From assembly GCA_030562195.1 (NCBI GenBank), contig JAUJPP010000003.1, positions 14,043,398-14,107,397 on the forward strand: 64,000 nt of DNA, given 5' to 3'. This document shows positions 58,842 through 64,000 of this stretch, in pieces. The notes below the pieces were generated by a model, which saw nothing but the letters and a program-made list of their open reading frames with translations, made no database searches and had not been told where the DNA came from. Source of the stretch: Nipponacmea schrenckii. Lineage: Eukaryota > Mollusca > Gastropoda > Lottiidae. How positions within the stretch are numbered: position 1 is the first letter of the stretch; each line of letters begins with the position of its first letter. The translations under genes were made by a program, and so were the position numbers.

Positions 58842-61800
58842 TTATCCTGTTATATTGATGACAGAATTAGCCCGAGCTGATATATTTGAAACTAATGATT
58901 CTGCAAGAGAAGATATATTTAGATCGTCTATCACTTGACTTAGTAGTCCTCCGACTAACCAGGAGGAAGCCAATTCTAAGGCCGACTGAAAATTTAAAAA
59001 AAAGGTTCACTAATTGTACTATAATTTAGATAGTAGAAATAATTAATCGTCCAAATATTCTCACTGTTAGAAATGAAAAAAGGACTATATTTTGCCATAT
59101 AGGCTATTGCATATAATTTGAATAAAAATAAAATTTCTCAATATCTTTTAGTTCCGTAATGCCACCTAGTTTGTCTTTTAAGGGTTATATATTATCCAAT
59201 TAGTCCTATGTACCAAAACAATGTTATCTCTTATAAACTATTCCGAGGGGTTGGCTAGCAGGATACGCCCACTTTAAAGTATATTTCTATTTTAACACAA
59301 GTTGAAACTCTAACATTATTTGGGTCTAATCCAAGATCTTATTAATATAATTATGTATACATGATCACACCAAATTTCATTCAAATCGCGTTCACAATCC
59401 AATTTCGACACGTTTTGAGTAATTCAAGGTCAATAATTCAAGAACCGTTAATCGAAAATTGTCGAACTTATCCAAGATTTCAATGATCACAAAATTTTAT
59501 TCAAATCAAAACTGTAGCCTAGTCTCCATTGCGTTCACAAGCCAGTTCACGACAGAACGGACGGACAGACAGGGGTGACGACAATATACTCCTACTTAAT
59601 GTGTGGCCGTATAAAAAGTATCGACTTAACCTCCATCAATACTCAGTTGTAATCAAATGTTTTCGGCAGAGATCAAAATGACTAATCTTTAATCAACATT
59701 TCAGATCTGCACTGATTGGTAGTTCTTTAGATAGACAGATATGTGAACTGGTTTTGGATAATTTATTAGTTGGTGTTTGTGGTACAACTAAGCATGTATC
59801 TGGTCGGGCTCAAGTACTTAAGGTAATACTTACAACATGACCATACAAACTAAGGGTTCTACTCATATGATGTATATCTTGCGAATTTTTCAATAAACGA
59901 GACGAAACGTTGTGAAGATATGACGACAAGCTCAAATCTTGATGAAAACTTTTTGTTTCGTTAGGAATGAAATGATCCCTAGAAGAAAAGAAACTGTCAT
60001 CCTCAATCCAGCTGTTCTCGGTGTCCTCTATATATACTTTGGAAAGTCCATTGTTGAACTCTTGGAATTCTGTTTTGAAGCTTGAGTTTGCACATGGTAA
60101 TCCGATTTCATCTTCATTGAGTATAAAATTGGTTTCAGCGACAGGAGTTGTTCTGATGGAGATAAATGGTTGTATATATGAAGACGTATTGTGATTTGTT
60201 TTTTGTGAACTACTGACAATGTCTGTCGGATCGTTGCATACATCATTAACATCTTTCTGGGCATGTTGAGCCTTGTCTGTATATGTAGTTGGATTATCTT
60301 CGTAGTATTCGTCCTCTAAATCTGTTGATTCCGACCCTATTGGATCTATCAGCGGTTTAGGTGTAATGAATTCTAATGAGATTATTTTCTTTTCACGCTT
60401 TCCGGGCGAGGTTTCCTGATTTTTTTGTGATTTTGTGTCATGTAAATGCATAGCTTGTGGTCTTTCAACTGTATCAGTAATATCAATAATCTCAGCAGGT
60501 TTAATAGGTTGGAATGTGTTGGTGTGTTTAACGGACACTGTGTTCATGATTATCTCGTCATCACTGTCTTCTGAATTAGAGTTTTTTACATTTATTGACT
60601 GATCAGGACTTGATTTCTCGGATACTCGTGTCGTTTTTGGTATGGACCACTTCGGAATTGTATAGACATGATTTCCGACAACGCAAACATGATCATGATC
60701 ATGATCAAAACAAGGACTTTTAATGCACAATAAAATGTCTAAAATTTCCCAGGGAATATCTTCTGGTGAATTTAAATTATAAATCTTCCCCTCTAAAGAT
60801 TGGGGAGTTTTCACCTTAGATCGTTTTCCGATTTCTAAATCTGACCTAGATTGTTTCTTGACAAAACGTCTTGGAGACAGTCTCTTCAGTTTCATAATAT
60901 TCTGTTGTCGATGTTTCTCTCGATCGGTTAAATATGCTTTGATTTGCCTTTTTATCAAATAAGAAGGAATGGTTTTCCTTTTCTTCAATTTTTGTAATGT
61001 TCTGTGACTAGTGGGTTGGTGTCTTTTATTAAAAATAGGGTTCTTGATTTTTTTGTATAAAGTGCCACTTCTTGCCTTAACACAATGACTGGTGATATAG
61101 ACTGGAAGTTCTAAAAAACAACATAAATATATCAAAGATTGGTACGTTTTAGCGATAAATTTTCAATACTTTCGTTTTAAGTTCAAGGAAGATACAATTA
61201 GGGATTTATCTAATATCGCACTAAACTGGCCAAATGAAATAAAAATTGTTCGGGTAAAGTCTATGGTATGATATCATTTATATTATGAAATATATTCATA
61301 CAAAGTGAATTGAATTTAATAAAATAGGTATCAAACATAGCTTTCACCCATATACATACTGAGGTCCAAAATCTCAAATAGTGTATGGAGTCAAATTGAG
61401 ACGTTTAACAGTTCTAAAACTTACCTTCATCGTTATACATTATTGTATTTAAACACAGAATCAGTGCTAAAATAAAGTTTGAGAAAAATAAACACCATGT
61501 TGTCTTGCTAACCGCACTAATTTCTAATGGTATGGAATCCAACAATCCAAATGTTTTCCAAATTTCTGCAAATTAGAATCAATATTATATTAATTAAATG
61601 CTATCTTAAGGTCAGAATAGACGTCCGGAATTGTCATAAAGTAGAAAGTAGAAGAAGCTAAAACCCGGATCCCTTCACTAGTCCCCCGCCCCTCTCAATT
61701 TACTTCTATATAGTGGTTTCTTCCCTTTAAAATTCCCATCCTAATAGTCTCATTACAATTTCCATCCTAGTGATCTCCACCCTATAATTCCATCTAAGTG

Positions 61801-63719
61801 GTTTCCTTCCTATTCATAAACTTAGGATAGAAGGGGTATTCTTATGTTTTTACCTCCTCTTCCTCATTTCATCTGATGACGACACGTGTTAATTGTTGCG
61901 TGGAAACGTCAAATTATGGATCTTTTCCATAACCTTGTGGTTTTTTTAAAAATAATAACCTACAATATTATCTTCCCTCTTCAATATATATGTGCTCACC
62001 TCTTCTAAAATATGTCGATCAAATCTTATTTATTTATAAGCCTAAGAAATGTTTGTCAAATATCCCTAACAATTCATTAAAAATGTAGTATCACGCTTGG
62101 ATGGTTTACCATGCGGTTACATGCGACCGAATAGCTTCTTCTAAATGCTACGATCACAGCCTTGCGACTGCTTGTAATATTATACATTATATTATACATC
62201 TATATCAGTAGTTTCAAACTTTCAAGAGCGTCGAGAAAATTTTTAGAAATTACACAATACAAAGTATATTATTATATTGAGTGAAACCTGTTACATTCAC
62301 GGTCAATTACCTATCGAATATTTTTATCACTGAAACAACTTTGGTTAAATTATAATTATGGGCTATTAAATATTGTTTTATATTCTTGTTAACTTTATCA
62401 TTATCTATGTTTACTTTGTTCAAAAGTCAATATTGTAAACAGTCATAATTCATCATTCTCCAATACATTTTACGCCCATTTAGTGAAGCCAAGCCCTAGC
62501 TTACATCATAGAACTATAAATAGTTATTTATAAATCTATGCTTATATGAAGCCGTGCCCTTTCTTTTATGCATTAGGATACAATGAAGCGAATTCCTCTA
62601 ATTTCCATCCGTGATCACGATACACGTTTAAATATATTGAACATTGAGATAACTATCCACTCCTGAACAAACAGCTAACCATTGAATCTAAAATAAGCAT
62701 GAATCTATATCAGAACTAGTCTCAAGTAAAAACCATAAATTTATGATTATTGAACTTGATTTTTTATGCATGTAACCCGATGTCTGACACGAATAACCTA
62801 CCCTCTAATTGTAGAGCAACCGTTTCCTGAAATGTTGGTGATATCAGTTCTTCGGGCAACTCAATATCGTACCAGGTACCAAAAACCTCAGCGTTAGTGG
62901 CAATATATTCAGCACAGGTGTTTGCTTCAGAGTATTTTGAATTAAAGGAGAGTAGTGTTTGAAACCAGGATAAGTCATCTAAGATACAATTAATAGTCTC
63001 AGCTATTATAGGCCTACAATTGCTCTTCCAGAAATCTTGAAATCTAAAAAATAAGTTTTAAGTTATCGAAAAACATGATCTAGGTCTAGATCTCGTGTGG
63101 ATTCATTGGCCTTTGAAATTTTCTAGATATTATTATCACAAACACAAGACAATATTTGAAATATGCAACACTATTTTGTAGCCTATTATAAACTAAGGTT
63201 CCATAATATCTTGTTATGTTTTGATTTGTACCGTTACTTCTTAATATCGTTCAAGTCTTTTATACGATCAAATAAAAAACACAATCGTTTTTTAATGTAC
63301 AGGTACATGTCTTTAAAGAGAAAATTAGACTTAGTCCGCCTATGGACTAATCAAAGTCATAGAAGAGGCTAGACTAGAGTTGACGTCTCCGAATTTCTGT
63401 TGTATGATAGGTTTTCTAAAAAAAGGTCTTAAAAGCTATATGGTCTTCAGTGATAATTTAAGTCATTTACATACCTTATGGTTAGTTCAGCATACGAGCC
63501 AACAATTAGTATAAGCTTAAAAACACAAATTCTAAAAATAAAACCAATATTCATATCGACTACCCCATCAAAAATCCTGCGTGTTGCTGTGATATCCTCA
63601 AAGGACACGTCATTCATATCGTTACGCCATGGATCACAGTGACGTCGGTCCTGCATTGAAGTTAAAGACGTAAGCCTTACTATCGTGCTCTTTCTTCTGA
63701 CACCTGTTTGTAACTGCAT
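58842..63719 (-). CDS. unrecognised protein with two hydrophobic segments, five exons
   Basis: Exons in transcript order: 63719-63475, 63043-62802, 61565-61425, 61110-59834, 58985-58842. All have GT-AG borders and matching phases; the total is 2049 nt, 682 residues. Start chosen at the first in-frame ATG (63719); the frame stays open upstream to about 63790 without an ATG, so a further 5' exon is possible. Hydrophobic segments lie at about 57-76 (NIGFIFRICVFKLILIVGSY) and 186-206 (WCLFFSNFILALILCLNTIM), both able to span a membrane. Between them is a conserved-looking stretch with SNCRPIIAETINCILDDL and FGTWYDIELPEEL. The rest (210-635) is basic first (KKRKTIPSYLIKRQIK, RRFVKKQSRS), then Ser/Thr/Asp-rich and probably unstructured, with HDHDHVCVV near 355. 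The final exon encodes SALELASSWLVGGLLSQVID and on to INITG. I recognise no domain. The intron 61566-62801 holds nothing notable. Confidence 0.7.
59262..59616 (-). mobile_element. short HINE-type element in last intron of the unrecognised gene
   Basis: GCTAGCAGGATACGCCCACT (59268-59287), about two monomers of the katanin-intron type, then GAACGGACGGACAGACAGGG and GTGTGGCCGTATAAAA. Both subterminal repeats are recognisable but worn. Confidence 0.6.
59705..59822 (+). other. exon-like segment on the plus strand
   Basis: 118 nt open between acceptor AACATTTCAG and donor GTAATA. In frame it reads SALIGSSLDRQICELVLDNL, then LVGVCGTTKHVSGRAQVLK. It lies in the last intron of the minus-strand gene. 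I found no partner exon on the plus strand. It resembles the last exon of that gene at protein level (see findings). Confidence 0.35.
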
Positions 63720-64000
63720 GTCAATGCATTTGTCGGAGGACGTAGACTCAAATGCTTCCAAATATACAGTAAAATAGGCGGCAATAGCTCGTGGGCCTCA
63801 TTTTCTTACATAAGGTCATTAAAAGGATTATTAAATAGCTTGACCAATAAGATCTGGATTCATTAGTCATTGTACCACAAATAACAAAAATTCTGAGTTC
63901 TGATTGGTCCAAATACATGGGGTTTAATAGCAATTTGACGTCATGTCTTTGCAATTTGGCGTATTAATTTCAGCGAACTAGTTACAAATCTTGTTAATGT
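63720..64000. other. upstream end of window
   Basis: Open continuation of the first exon of the minus-strand gene to about 63790, then DNA without recognisable coding sense. Confidence 0.4.

Noticed and set aside
63720..63761. Longer N-terminus for the minus-strand gene starting at 63761
   Set aside because: The codon there is TTG. The first ATG is at 63719; an upstream exon is possible but not shown.

Overview
The window looks like nuclear DNA of a mollusc. The evidence is AT-rich DNA with spliced animal genes (canonical GT-AG introns), a calmodulin of the exact invertebrate type, a full MDM2 orthologue, and many copies of a mollusc-style non-autonomous element (subterminal TACGCCCAC...GTGGGCGTA repeats, a (CCGT)n microsatellite, about 160-bp core monomers, a 3' hairpin). 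A gastropod or bivalve is most likely; I cannot name the species.

Layout. 1-2378: upstream DNA. 2385-10477 (+): katanin p60 catalytic subunit. Its introns hold one complete Helentron-type element and a 28-bp minisatellite. 10478-11942: convergent 3' flanks. 11943-19520 (-): MDM2, ten coding exons with a second Helentron-type element in one intron. 20885-30120: a transposon graveyard, with decayed LINE and Penelope-like coding fragments and several MITEs with readable terminal repeats and target duplications. 30234-56838 (+): seven intronless calmodulin genes in one orientation. Copies 2-4 encode the same protein and share promoters, UTRs and kilobases of flank, with truncated calmodulin pseudogenes between them. 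Copy 7 encodes canonical calmodulin. 58842-63719 (-): a five-exon gene for an unrecognised protein of about 682 residues with two hydrophobic segments.

The most interesting observation is in the katanin gene. The exon carrying Walker A and pore loop 1 is present twice in tandem (6627-6785 and 6855-7013), 69 nt apart, both 159 nt and both phase 0. By hand count they differ at 34 of 159 bases but only 3 of 53 residues. One of the three is Arg to His in the Lys-Tyr-Arg-Gly pore loop that grips tubulin tails. This is the pattern of mutually exclusive exons under selection, and would give two katanin isoforms with different pore loops. The second is the calmodulin array: six copies share derived changes in the central linker and C-terminal lobe plus one extra C-terminal residue, while every calcium ligand is intact.

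All exon structures come from reading splice sites and checking codon phase by hand. No transcript or database search was available.
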